From positions 4,778,358 through 4,842,357 of the forward strand of contig NC_061862.1 of assembly GCF_907164915.1 (NCBI RefSeq): 64,000 nucleotides of DNA. The letters run 5' to 3'. Below are positions 46,065 through 56,287 of the stretch, piece after piece. The DNA is from Impatiens glandulifera. Its lineage: Eukaryota > Streptophyta > Magnoliopsida > Ericales > Balsaminaceae. The translations under genes were made by a program, and so were the position numbers. Position 1 is the first letter of the stretch. The number at the start of each line of letters is the position of its first letter. Below the pieces are notes generated by a model. It had not been told where the DNA came from. It worked only from the letters and a program-made list of their open reading frames with translations, and did no database searches.

Positions 46065-48430
46065 ATTGTGTCGGTTCGCAGGACAGAAAGGGAGGAGGCT
46101 GAGAAAAGATTTGTTGAGAAAGACTACAATGGTGCAAGTAGCTATGCTTTGAGAGCTCAAATTCTTTGTCCAAGCTTGGAGGGTATAAAAGAAATGAAAG
46201 CTACATTTGATGTCTATGCTGCATCAGAGAGAAAATTCAAAGGGGAAACTGATTTCTATGCAATTTTTGGTCTAAAACCATATGTCGTTATGGCTAGGCT
46301 CATCAGACAGTTTACGGAGATTTATCGTCTGCTTAACCCTTATTGCAACAAAACTGTTGGGGGAGATGGGGGCATTTAACCTTCTCTCGGAAGCATGGAA
46401 TATATTGTCCGACCTAAGTGAACGAACCTTGTACGATATCTGGAGAAATACAAGGTCAAAGGGTTTTGCCCCTATTTTGGTCTATCTTGTTTTTGTTGTC
46501 TTTCATTTATCATATATTTTCTTACGATACTCCCAAACAAGGTCGGCCTAGGGTACCCCGAGTGGCCCTGTCAATTGGTTATCCAAATAACCCATAAACA
46601 TACAAGGCCTTATTCTAAATCATTTCTTTCTTTTAATGAAATTATTCTAAATATTTGCTTTGTTGATGACAATTCTTTTTATCTATGAAAGGGGTGATTC
46701 CTTTTGGACAAAATGCACTACTTGTAACGTTCGGTATAAGTATCTCCTGAAGTACGTGAAAAAAAAAAACTATCCTGCAAGAATTGTCGTGGTGTTTTCA
46801 TGGCAATTAACGAAGGGATAGGACCTCCAGATGGCTCGTATCCTTTTCTTGATTGTCAACATTTTTCTGCTCCTGAAAACTGCTATGCAAATCAACTTGG
46901 GACTATTACAAATATCCCAATCACAAATGGAGTCGCTGTATCTAAATCTAAGCGGAAATCGTATTCTGGATCTTCAGTGGAGGTTGTTGATACAAATATA
47001 ACCATCCCTCTCGAGGCACACCCTATAGGAAATGGCAATAAAAACACGAGATCTCTTCACGAGCCTTCCAAACTGGGCAAGCCCTCAAGGAGAAAGAGTC
47101 TTGATGACACATGCGTAGAAACGTCTTAAATAATCTATCAGATATGGGACCATCAATGTCAATTTTTGACTCAAAAAAGTTATTAATTAATAGGGCATTG
47201 TCTGAATTAAGAAAGAAGTTGCCAGAGATAAGGAAAGCTGATGCTGAAGTAGCTGCACTGAAGAAAAACCTAGCAAATTTACCTCAGAAAGAAGCAGCAG
47301 CAGCAGGAAAATCAGTAGGAGAGGTGGTGGTGTCTAACAAGCCTAGTACTGCCGCAATTTCTGGCACAGTTGGACTTCAATCAGTGGTGAGGAGGAGGGC
47401 ATCAATGCGCATGAAGGTTCCTATCTCTGATTTTCACAATTTTGACAATGATAGGGCTGAGCAATTCTTCAAGGCGAAGCAGATATGGGCGCTCTATGAT
47501 GAAAAAGATGCTATGCCACGTCTGTACTGTCTGATTTCAGTCTCACCGTTTAAAACTGCAATTAGTTACATGAACTCCAAAACTGACGCGGTGTTCGGGT
47601 CAGTGAATTGGATAAAATCTGACTTTACGAAATATTGTGGAAAATTTAGAACATCTTTTCTCATGTATTGAGCAGAGAAAAAATAAAACGGGGAGGATGC
47701 CTTAGAATTTATCCTAGGGGCGGGGATATATGGGCCATATACAAGAACTGGTCATCGGAATGGAACAGGGAGACCCCCTTTGAAGTTAGGCATCAATATG
47801 AGATGGTGGAAGTTATGATGGATTATGATGAAGAAGATGGGGTTTGCATGAGTCCACTGGTGAAAGTAGATGGTTACAGGACTGTGTATGGGAGGAACCC
47901 AGATAAGGGTTCCATTAGTTGGGTTTTGAAGAAGAAAATGTTGAGATTCTCACATCGTGTTACTTGTTGGCGAATTAGAGGTGGAGAAAGGACTGATGAT
48001 CTGCCAGAATGCTGTTTGGATCTGGACCTTGCCGCCACCCAAGATGGCCTTATCCTTCAACAGCAGCAAGAACAAGAAGAAGCTGAAGCTGGGAAACATA
48101 AAGTGATATCTTAACTTACATTCCATCCCCCAGTTGAAAAGATTATGAACTGTTTGTTGTTTCTTATGATTGTTTGTTCCTGACAGTGTACTTGAGTGAT
48201 TACAGATGGATGGCCAAAACTATTATAGGTTGTTTCATTGTTGTTGATGATGTTTTTGATTTTGACATGTGAGAATTATTCTACATGTCAAATTAAAGTT
48301 GAACAGTGGGTTAATTTCCTTTTCCCTGTGGTTGACTTGATTTGGGATAGAAAATACAAATATGAATGAATTTATATTTTATAATTGATGTATGTTTGTC
48401 TTTATCTTTCAATGAGATTTGATCTTCACT
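46065..48430 (+). pseudogene. DJ4: most complete J-domain/zinc ribbon/DUF3444 pseudogene
   Basis: In order: J-like domain (REEAEKRFVEKDYNGASSYALRAQ, DFYAIFGLKP; 46074-46440), a spacer or intron (46440-46690), and a zinc ribbon (WTKCTTCNVRYKYLLKYV, then CKNCRGVFMAIN). A linker follows (to 47330), then DUF3444 (VPISDFHNFDNDRAEQFF, GGCLRIYPRGGDIWAIYKNW, LRFSHRVTCWRIRGGE; to 48114). Breaks: a shift near 46375, a shift in an A10 run near 46770, a 1-base shift near 47125, and a 31-base deletion near 47650. HPD reads NPY. The first exon bases are missing. Homology continues to about 48430 as 3' flank shared with DJ1b and DJ2. Confidence 0.85.
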
Positions 48431-48954
48431 TACAACTAATATATAGTCTTGTTTGTTGTTTCTCCGCTCCAGCTAAATGAAATTTCTTGGCAGTAAAACT
48501 AATAAATAAGAGAAATCCTCTTTCTGAGGTGTGAATGTCTTTATTCTTGAATTTCTTGATTCAAACCATATTAATTGTGTTCTCTTATATAGAGCACATT
48601 ATATATAGCTTTGTTTTAATAATCATATTCAAGAGAATACTTTAAGTGTGTAAAGAGATATAATTGTGTATGTAACAACTAAACTATAAATTAACGGTTA
48701 ATATTGAAAATCAAATCTTTTTTTTTATTTTGGATAGATTAATGTTTTTTTATGAACTTTTATAATTAATCATAGATTCATAATGTTTAACATAATATTA
48801 TAAAACAAATAATTAGGATAATAAAAATATATAAAAAGTAGCATATTCAAAAGAAGCTAATGCATTTTTCTAATCAAAATTTATATTTTGTAATAAAATA
48901 AAATAAAATAAACAAATGATTAAAAAAATAAATCGAAATAAAACATAAATCTCT
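48431..48954. other. Unassigned AT-rich spacer
   Basis: No gene or repeat is recognised; there are simple A-rich runs near 48890-48950. Confidence 0.4.
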
Positions 48955-49372
48955 CCTCAAGGAGGGAATTTGAGGAGATGACCCTCAATAATGTCTTAAA
49001 TGCGGAAAGTGCAGAGTTAAAAAAAAGCGCTAGTGACCCCTTTTACTGTTTTTAGACGAAAATGCCCCCGTTGCGTCACGCAACCTCAGTTATTTTATTT
49101 TTTATTTTTCAAAAAAATTTAATTATGAATTTTTTTGAACGAAAATACCCCAGTTGCGTCACGCAATCGCGAGACGAAAAAAAATAGAAAAAAAATAAAA
49201 AAAAATTCGGTTGCGTCACGCAACTGGAGTTGCGTTACGCAAGGGTATAATTGTCATTAAAAAAAGAGGGTCAACAACGCTATTTAAATTATGCACTCAC
49301 ACTATCCGCTATTCACCCTATTAGTGAGGTCATTTCCTCAAATTTCATTTCCCCTCACGGAAGGATAATCTA
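48955..49372. mobile_element. MITE-like element with long imperfect terminal inverted repeats
   Basis: The left end (GGAGGGAATTTGAGGAGATG) and the reverse complement of the right end (GAAATTTGAGGAAATGACC) match. Homology continues inward to GCGCTAGTGACCCCTTTT versus GCGTTGTTGACCCTCTTTT, about 100 bases in all with gaps. It is about 415 bases long and non-coding. Inside are four palindromes TTGCGTnACGCAA at 49071, 49154, 49211 and 49230. I could not fix a target duplication. Confidence 0.65.
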
Positions 49373-50100
49373 TTGTGATAGTTTAAAATGAGTACATATA
49401 ATGATTGATTGAACATTCTAAATTAATTTGTAAGTTTTTTAAAATTTCACTTTGTTAATGAGAAAAAAGTTAAAAAAATGTTATTAATACCCTACTCTTT
49501 TTAACAATAATTTTTTAAGATTTTCACTGCTAGTGATTCATCTGGCCTTATTTGGTTTCTCTCAAAAGTATTCGATTAATGGGAAAAAATTAGAGCACAT
49601 TGTCCCGAACTATTTCCAGTTCTTATATTAGCACATTAGCCTTTGGTACTCTAATGTCTTTTTATCGACATTTTTCGAAACGTTCAGACTCGATAATTTA
49701 CGCCCTAGAACTCACTTTTCTCTCGAATCTCGAATGAGATAAGAACCAAAATAGTGAGTGCGACTATAATTAAATTTTAATTTGTCAATGTTTTGCTAAG
49801 TCTTGTGGCCTACATTTATATTGAATCTCGTAAAACGAGACGAGGAAATGACTCTCTCGAATTTGCCTAAGTGTGTGATGATAAAGCACAAATAGGACTT
49901 AAACAAAATTATACTAGCTTTGACTCTTTTAAAGTTGTTACTTAATTTACTCATCGAGAAATTAGGTAGGAAAAAAATTTTTTTTTTAGTCAAACACGAC
50001 TTAGAAATTTCGATTTGGTCCGGTGTTTAGTTACACATGAGAAAAGTCATCAATATTATGTCTCAAGTTCCCACCGAAATGAATGATCTCTACTACAAAC
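49373..50100. other. Unassigned spacer left of element D
   Basis: No convincing gene or repeat. The last five bases before the D LTR are CAAAC, a candidate target duplication. Confidence 0.4.
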
Positions 50101-51427
50101 TGTTAGGATCTAGGTCGCCGCTGGTGGACCGGGGGTTGGACCGGTTAGCGGTTCTCACTCGTAGGGTGGTGATTAATCCTGTTAGAGATTAACACCGGGG
50201 TTTCAATACTACACAACCTGTCACAAACCCTTGAACTAGGTTCAAGCGCGGAAGAGGTTTGCTTTCAAGTTGAAGCGGTACACGTGTATGATAGGCGGAG
50301 TCGGTTTCGGATGATGGAGATTTGAAGGATGGTGGGTCGGCTTCGGCAATCTGGATGCTTGGTGTGGTTAATGTAGATTCGGTTCTGAATGATGTTGTTA
50401 GATTAGTCGGTTATGTAAGGAAGCCAACAGAAAGTAAATGACACAACAGATTTTATGGATGTTCGGAGATAAAACTCCTACGTCACCCCTTCCTCTCGAA
50501 ACCGCGAGAAGGATATTCACTAAGGAATACAAATACAATCCGATCGAGACTTATTTTCTGCTCGATAACACCCGTACAATTTACACCGAAATTGTAACAC
50601 ACACTCAGAATTTAGCACTTAGGCTTTCTTAGAATGCCACACTGTTATCACTTGTAGTAAATGCACTTAATGTTTTTCTCACTTTGTAACTCTGGTAACT
50701 GCTCAAAATTCCCGCATTTACTCTTCTGCAACTGCCTCCTTTTATAGGTGAAATATGCCAACGGTCATATTTCAAAGCCTTGAATCTGATTGGCTGGTCA
50801 GCGGTGCAGTGATTCAGTGTCTCAGACCTGCGGTCTTCTCCTCAGACCTGACAGTCAATCTCAGACCTGGCATCCTGTTTCAGACCTGCCGGTCTGTTAA
50901 AGCAAACCTGCCGGGTTTGTCTTTTACTCAATGTAGGCACTGTCTGCTTGGACAGTTGTCTGTACTTTGAAGATTTCCTTTCTGGCTTATCCCGAAGTAG
51001 AAGGATCCGGTAGTACTGTTTCCTGCAGCTTGCAGGCTTTCCTCAGACTTGCATGGATATTGAAGTATTCAGTCTGTTCCTTTGGTATCATTCTCAACAG
51101 ATACCCAAAGTGTCTTCTTGTGCAGGTCGGCCTCTTGACTTGGCCTAGGTTGACCATTTGACTTGGCCGAATATCTTTTGATGGTGAAGTGACCGGGCTT
51201 CCTCCGGTCTTGTGGATTGATCGGCTATTTGATGGATCTGGCTTTTAGGCTTTGGCCGATCCTTCCTCTGTTCGGTCATGTACCGAATACTCTTGATCGG
51301 TTTGGTAGCTTGACCGGTTCGGTTTCTTCAGTTGGTTTTCTTTTGTTCATCCGGTCCGGTTCCTTGTTCCTGCGTAGGAAGTTTGTTTAAGTTAGGTTTA
51401 TTTGAACCGGTATGAATTTATCTAACA
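50101..51427 (-). repeat. D 3' LTR (1327 bp)
   Basis: TGTTAG/CTAACA ends. TATAAAAGG on the minus strand is at plus 50738-50746. The leader block is near 50456-50490. Diverged CAGACCTG-type repeats in U3 are at about 50817-50900. Confidence 0.93.
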
Positions 51428-51621
51428 ATTTCTCCCTTTTTGATCATTTTATTTAAAATTATCAAAATTATGTAAGAGTGCAACCGTAGGCCGGTTGTTT
51501 TGTTTGGCCGATTTTTGAAAAAGACTTAGAGAATTTTTCGAAAAATTTTAAGGGAGGGGTTTAAAAGAATCTCTGCTTTTGGAAGAATCTCTATAATTTA
51601 TCTAACAATTTCTCCCTTTTT
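51428..51621 (-). promoter_or_regulatory. D polypurine tract and exact upstream copy
   Basis: AAAAAGGGAGAAAT on the minus strand abuts the LTR (51428-51441). The same tract, next to the LTR-end-like TCTAACA, recurs exactly 180 bases away (51608-51621), with flanking ATTTTATTTAAAATTATC also duplicated. A2 has the same layout. Confidence 0.8.
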
Positions 51622-51763
51622 GATTATTTTATTTAAAATTATCAAAATTATGTAAGAATGCAAAATAAGGCCGGTATTCAAAAATAACTTTATATATATT
51701 TATAGCGAACCGAAAAAGACAAAGCCTAAAAACTTAAGACGAATAAGAAAGGAAGGAGAGTCC

Positions 51764-54592
51764 CTATTCTGAGTCCGTGAATTCGTAGGCGCTCTTCTTT
51801 CTCTTTGGTGGTGGTGGCGGTTGCGGCTGGGAAGATTGTGGCCTTTTTGATCGAGACCGCAACTGTTCTACGACTTCTTCCTCGATTAGGTCTTCTTGCT
51901 GTGGGGGGCCTGTTTCAGCTGGTTTAGAGATCGTGTTGAGCGTCTCGAGGATTCGAACTTTCTTACTAGCCGGCCTCTTTCTTTTCTTTGATGCCGAAGC
52001 TGAGGCTGCCGGTGCTGAAACGGAAGTTGCTGGCGCTGAAGCGGAAGCGGCTGCCTTCTTCTTTTTCTCATTTTCCTTTGCAAAGCCCGTCAGCCTTTGT
52101 TGCTCCGTTTCTAATCGTTCGGCATCCGCCGCAACCTGTCTTGCCAATTTCTCAGCATATCCTGGATACATGATCTCAGCCCTTCGTATTCTCTCGGCCT
52201 CTATTTCGTCTTCGGTCAGCTGAGTCGCCCGTGGCGCCTCTTTGTCTCTGCTAACCTCGGCGTCCAGCCTTTCCTGGACTCTCTTAGCAACCAGAGCATC
52301 GGCCTCTATAGCAGCGGCATCCGCGGCTTCCTTAGCTTTCAGGATCTCGGCCATTTGTGCAGTGAGTGCCTTTACCTCGGCCTCGAGATCTTCGTTCTTC
52401 TTTTCCAGTGCCGAGACTCGTTCAATTGTTGGGTCGACCCGTTCGAAATCCTTCTTTAATTCCGAAGTGAGACCCTCCAGAGCTAAAATATGCTGAGCAC
52501 AGTTTGCTCGCTCACCGGCCTCTTCCCATAGTCCGGTGGTAAGTTGCTCCAGGCGCGTTTGATGATGATCCACAACTTTCTTTGTCACATCGACGAACTG
52601 CATGGCCGAATCGAAAGCGGTCTCACATCTATCCTTGAGCGGTTGAAGCTTGGAGACGTTGTGTTCAGTTATTCGGTCATCAATCTTCTCTGATATTGAT
52701 GCTTCAAATTGCCGGAGTCGGTCCTCAATCCGCTTTGAAACAACCACTTCAAATTTTTGAAATAGGTCATCAATCCATTCCTTAGGAGGAACGAAGACGG
52801 TGGCTGCCGGTGGAGGAGTGGGAGCGGACTGCTCGGTCTGATTAGGGTCGGCTCTCTCAACATCGGAGTCCAGTATTTCAACAACCTCAGTAGGTGCTTC
52901 TGATGTGACCGCATCCTCTAAGTTCAGTGCCGCATTTTCCAGGATTGGTACCTCGACATCCTCTAAAGTTTGTGCCTCAACGGTTCCCGGAGTCGGTACC
53001 TCGATTGTTCCCGGAGTTGATATATCAACAGTTCTTGGAGTCGGTACCTCATCATCTTCTGGCATCGGAGTCTCGATGTCCCTCGGTGTCGCGGTGTCTT
53101 CTCTCGAAGTGGATGCCCAGTCCATTTGAAAATCTTCGACGACCGGAGGGGTATACACCGGAACTTGTTTCTGAACGCAGATTGCTTCTAACCGCGCTAT
53201 CTCTTGGTGTAACTCCAATTTGCCTTTTTCGAGCTTTTCTACTACTAGCGGTGCTACGGTAGACACCGATCCCTCTTCGGCATATTCTTCCTTAATCTTT
53301 CTGATACGCTTTCTTATCTGTCGAAGCTGACTTCTCGGTATCAGCAGGCCAGTTCGGCATTGTACCTCATGAATGGTATTGGATTTTGTGAGGCTTAAGA
53401 TATGGTCCTCCACTTCCTCCAATCTGTTGATGCATTTTACCGAATCGAAATCCTGTAGGATATCTTTATATTTAGAGTTGAACCGGTAATCGTGCCATTC
53501 CAAGTACAAACTGATAACGTCCACGTTTCTTTTGATAATGCCCTGAAAGATATTCTGGGCTAGTCTTTCGGCTTCGGCCTCATCGGCTTCTTCCCTGCTG
53601 AGGCCTTCTTGATCGGCTCCCTCATGATTCCCTTCCCCATCCTCGGTGGTCTGAGGGTTGAAACTTTGTTCGGCATCGGTCGGAGTCCGAGCCGAGAGAT
53701 CGTCCTCCTGATCCGTTCTATACTCGGTTCCTTCTGTTTCGGCTTCCTCATCAGCCCACTCCTCATCCTCTGTTTGTTGAGGAGGTTCTTCGAAAACTAC
53801 CTTTTCCTTCCTCTTTCCTCCGGTGTTTTCTTTCGCCGGGGTCTTTTTCTTTGCGGCTTTCTTCTTTTGGCCATCTGTGGAGCTTGAAGCCGACGGCTTT
53901 CGAGGGAGAAATTGCTTTGATCGAATGATGCTGCTTTTTCGTATTCCAACACCGGGACCGACTTTGATCTTCAGATGTAAGAAGATTTTGCCGAGTTGAA
54001 CTGCATATCCCCAAGATCTGTCCGAGCCCGGTCTCACCATTGCCATAAGATTGCTGAACACCGCCCTTGCCCAGTTAGTCTCTGTTCCATCCATCAGACG
54101 AAAAATCATCTTTATTTTGTCCCTGGTTAGATTACTGAAGTTTCCTCCCCTTGCCAGGATCGCCCTGGCAAAGACGTCACATGCCGGAATGAGCTCCGGT
54201 CTCAGCATTTGTTTCTTGCCGGATGTAGTAAGCGGTTCGTTGGTTGCCGATAGAAGTTGGCAGGCTGTTCTATATGTATCCTCGTCCATTTCTGCCATAG
54301 CATCCATGCCGGTAGTTGGGAGACGCAAACTCTCGGCCACTACTGCCTCGGTAATCTCTATTTGAGAACCGCACACCGTTGCGAGGATCCTGTCGTAGGA
54401 GATGGTTGCGGTTTTGAAGAACTCTTCTACCGCTTCCTTGTATATTATGTGAGGACCGTTAAGTAGATGTTCCAAACCGGTCTCAATCAGCCGGTTAGCT
54501 ACTTCTTTTGCCTCGGTCGTTCCATATTGCCGAATCTCCTCAAAATCTACTTGAGAATATAATTTGAACAATGCCGCATCACGACGAACCAT
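51764..54592 (-). CDS. D aORF3: 942-aa accessory protein with coiled coil and basic clusters
   Basis: ATG at 54592 (MVRRDAALFKLYSQVDFEEI). Residues 1-235 form the shared domain: EEFFKTA (56-62), LRLPTTG (89-95), NWARAVF (173-179), GPGVG (212-216). Then a Lys-rich stretch (243-265), an acidic linker (265-345), a helical region (about 350-480, LYLEWHDYRFNSKYKD) and Pro-Thr repeats such as EVPTPGTVE (about 500-570). A long coiled coil (about 640-840), Ala/Ser-rich KKRKRPASKK and a C-terminal KRKKSAYEFTDSE complete it. There is no membrane span. It has its own TATA box and E2F-like site. Nuclear location is inferred; molecular function is unknown. It is not similar to pol or gag. Confidence 0.85.
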   Translation of the reverse strand: MVRRDAALFKLYSQVDFEEIRQYGTTEAKEVANRLIETGLEHLLNGPHIIYKEAVEEFFKTATISYDRILATVCGSQIEITEAVVAESLRLPTTGMDAMAEMDEDTYRTACQLLSATNEPLTTSGKKQMLRPELIPACDVFARAILARGGNFSNLTRDKIKMIFRLMDGTETNWARAVFSNLMAMVRPGSDRSWGYAVQLGKIFLHLKIKVGPGVGIRKSSIIRSKQFLPRKPSASSSTDGQKKKAAKKKTPAKENTGGKRKEKVVFEEPPQQTEDEEWADEEAETEGTEYRTDQEDDLSARTPTDAEQSFNPQTTEDGEGNHEGADQEGLSREEADEAEAERLAQNIFQGIIKRNVDVISLYLEWHDYRFNSKYKDILQDFDSVKCINRLEEVEDHILSLTKSNTIHEVQCRTGLLIPRSQLRQIRKRIRKIKEEYAEEGSVSTVAPLVVEKLEKGKLELHQEIARLEAICVQKQVPVYTPPVVEDFQMDWASTSREDTATPRDIETPMPEDDEVPTPRTVDISTPGTIEVPTPGTVEAQTLEDVEVPILENAALNLEDAVTSEAPTEVVEILDSDVERADPNQTEQSAPTPPPAATVFVPPKEWIDDLFQKFEVVVSKRIEDRLRQFEASISEKIDDRITEHNVSKLQPLKDRCETAFDSAMQFVDVTKKVVDHHQTRLEQLTTGLWEEAGERANCAQHILALEGLTSELKKDFERVDPTIERVSALEKKNEDLEAEVKALTAQMAEILKAKEAADAAAIEADALVAKRVQERLDAEVSRDKEAPRATQLTEDEIEAERIRRAEIMYPGYAEKLARQVAADAERLETEQQRLTGFAKENEKKKKAAASASAPATSVSAPAASASASKKRKRPASKKVRILETLNTISKPAETGPPQQEDLIEEEVVEQLRSRSKRPQSSQPQPPPPPKRKKSAYEFTDSE

Positions 54593-55091
54593 GTTTTGAG
54601 GATTCTGAAAATGAAAGAAATCGGCTTCGAAGGATTTTAGAAGTGTAGAGAGAGAAAGTGAATTTGTGAGAATGAAGAAGAATATGACGAAGGCCCCCTT
54701 TTATAGGCGCGGTTTGGAAGCCAAACCGTCCCATCACGAATGGGCGGGAAATTTCCCTCCAAAATGAAATGTGTCAGTCTGAGCGGTTTCGTACGAAACG
54801 GTGGGCGGTTTTGTTAGGCGGGAGATTTCCCTCCAAAATTTTGGCTATGTCATCGGTGACGCAATCTTTTCCTTGATACCGAATGACGGATCGGTTTCTA
54901 ATAGTGTTTCGGATATTTTGATTGCTCGGTGTTTAGCAGTTTTAAACATTTTATGAAACCGGATACGAACGATATGATGCCGGTTATGTTAGATAAATGC
55001 AAGAAGTAAAGAGAGGCGATCAAGACTGAAACAGTATTTTATTATAATTGAAACCGATAGGATCGAAAGGAAGACATTTAAGTAAATATGT
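54593..55091 (-). promoter_or_regulatory. D aORF3 upstream region: TATA box and E2F-like sites
   Basis: On the minus strand: TATAAAAGG (plus 54697-54705), about 105 bases before the ATG; TTTCCCGCC (plus 54743-54751); and GGAGGGAAATCTCCCGCC (54817-54834). The remainder, up to the end of aORF2, is non-coding. Confidence 0.65.
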
Positions 55092-55799
55092 TTAACCAGT
55101 AAACACGAATTTGGAGTACTTTTCCACCACGGCATCTTTATCGAGAATGTTTGAGGGGGATGCCGGTGTGCCCGGTCCAAAATCTGGCCGGTACTTGAGG
55201 ATGAACTTGCTGATGTGTGGTGCGAAGCCGAGACCTTTCTTGGTCCGCACCATTTTCCTCAAAGTTTGAAAAAGGACCGCTGCCCAATTGATGGGCGTGT
55301 GGTTGTAGATGTGGGTCATCATATTATAGGTATTCTTTGAGAACCGCTGATTTACAGATTGGCACAGAATGGACCGAGTGACAATCTCAAGAAGTAGTTG
55401 AGTGCTTTTACCGAGGCGGGTTTTTAACCCATAGGTTTCCACCGTCTCGAAGGTTCCTAAGCAGCGGTACACATAGTAGTACTCATCAGTGCCCACCAAG
55501 GCCGGAAAGTCAGAGAACCCTTCTTTGGGCAGATTGAAAAGGGCAGCAAATTCGGCTTCATCGAGCCGGAAGGTGTGGTTCCTTACAGTTGTGACAATGC
55601 GATCTCCCCAGTTGACCGCATTTCTGAAGAATTCCTTTACATCCTCAGTTAGTATGGGGCCGGATTCGGCAAGGAAGGCTTGAAGACCGGTAACAATGAG
55701 ACTTTCAAACATGTGTTTCTTTAGGTGATCGTAGTCCCATTCGGCCAAGCATGAGCCGAAGTCAACACTTAGAAAATTTCCCAAAGTTCGGCTTGGCAT
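55092..55799 (-). CDS. D aORF2: 235-aa accessory protein
   Basis: ATG at 55799 (MPSRTLGNFLSVDFGS). Landmarks: KEFFRNA (55-61), FNLPKEGFSDFP (88-99), LLLEIVTRSIL (135-145), NWAAVLF (171-177), GFAPHI (191-196), GPGTP (208-212). These sit at the same spacing as in aORF1 and the aORF3 N-terminus. It is a soluble-looking protein with no signal peptide. The frame is intact here, while A2 and B copies are broken. Its family may relate to the plant transposon protein domain; I cannot confirm this without a profile search. Confidence 0.83.
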   Translation of the reverse strand: MPSRTLGNFLSVDFGSCLAEWDYDHLKKHMFESLIVTGLQAFLAESGPILTEDVKEFFRNAVNWGDRIVTTVRNHTFRLDEAEFAALFNLPKEGFSDFPALVGTDEYYYVYRCLGTFETVETYGLKTRLGKSTQLLLEIVTRSILCQSVNQRFSKNTYNMMTHIYNHTPINWAAVLFQTLRKMVRTKKGLGFAPHISKFILKYRPDFGPGTPASPSNILDKDAVVEKYSKFVFTG

Positions 55800-56287
55800 G
55801 ATGATGATGTAGAGAGAGAGAGAGATTCAAGAGGGTGCAAGTGATCGTGAATGTGAGAAAGTGAAGAGAGAATGGCTCCTTATATAGAATTGTTTTTGGA
55901 GGGAAAATCAGAGCATTGATTGTTATTTTTGTTTTATTAAGGAAGAGAATCTTTTCATTTCCAAAGTGCATTGGGAAGAGGCGGTTTGCAGATCTCGAGG
56001 TAAGTATTCGTTGGAAACCAACCAGATTAGTTAGAGATTAAATGTGCGGGTGGTTGGGAGTTATCTCATTAAATAAGATTATCTCATTAAGTGCATTTAT
56101 CACATAAACAACATTGATTAGATGGAGACCGAAAGTGATAGAGATAAAGCCGAAATATGTCATACAGAAATGAAAAACAGAAATAAAACCGAAGTGGACA
56201 TGGATGAAGCCGATATGGTCAGATCTGAGTTGAATAATAATACATCCGGTACATGAAGCAAAATGACCGGATGCAAGAAGGAGTGAT
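55800..56287 (-). promoter_or_regulatory. D aORF2 upstream region with TATA box
   Basis: TATATAAGG on the minus strand (plus 55878-55886), about 80 bases before the ATG, is preceded by TTTTCCCTCCAAAA (plus 55894-55907). A GA-rich leader (AGAGAGAGAGA) lies at about 55810-55825. The rest is non-coding. Confidence 0.65.

Noticed and set aside
46065..48114. DJ4 as a working J-protein gene with introns
   Set aside because: At least three frameshifts, a 31-base deletion and a missing first exon lie inside conserved domains, not at plausible splice sites.
49071..49242. CRISPR-like regularly repeated palindromes
   Set aside because: There are four short palindromes with unequal spacing inside a plant MITE. 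No leader or cas context, and the genome is a plant.
50438..50632. Identical 64-codon frames in both LTRs of D (also 63040-63234)
   Set aside because: They run antisense within the LTR leader and are not kept open in A1 or A2 LTRs; identity only reflects young LTRs.
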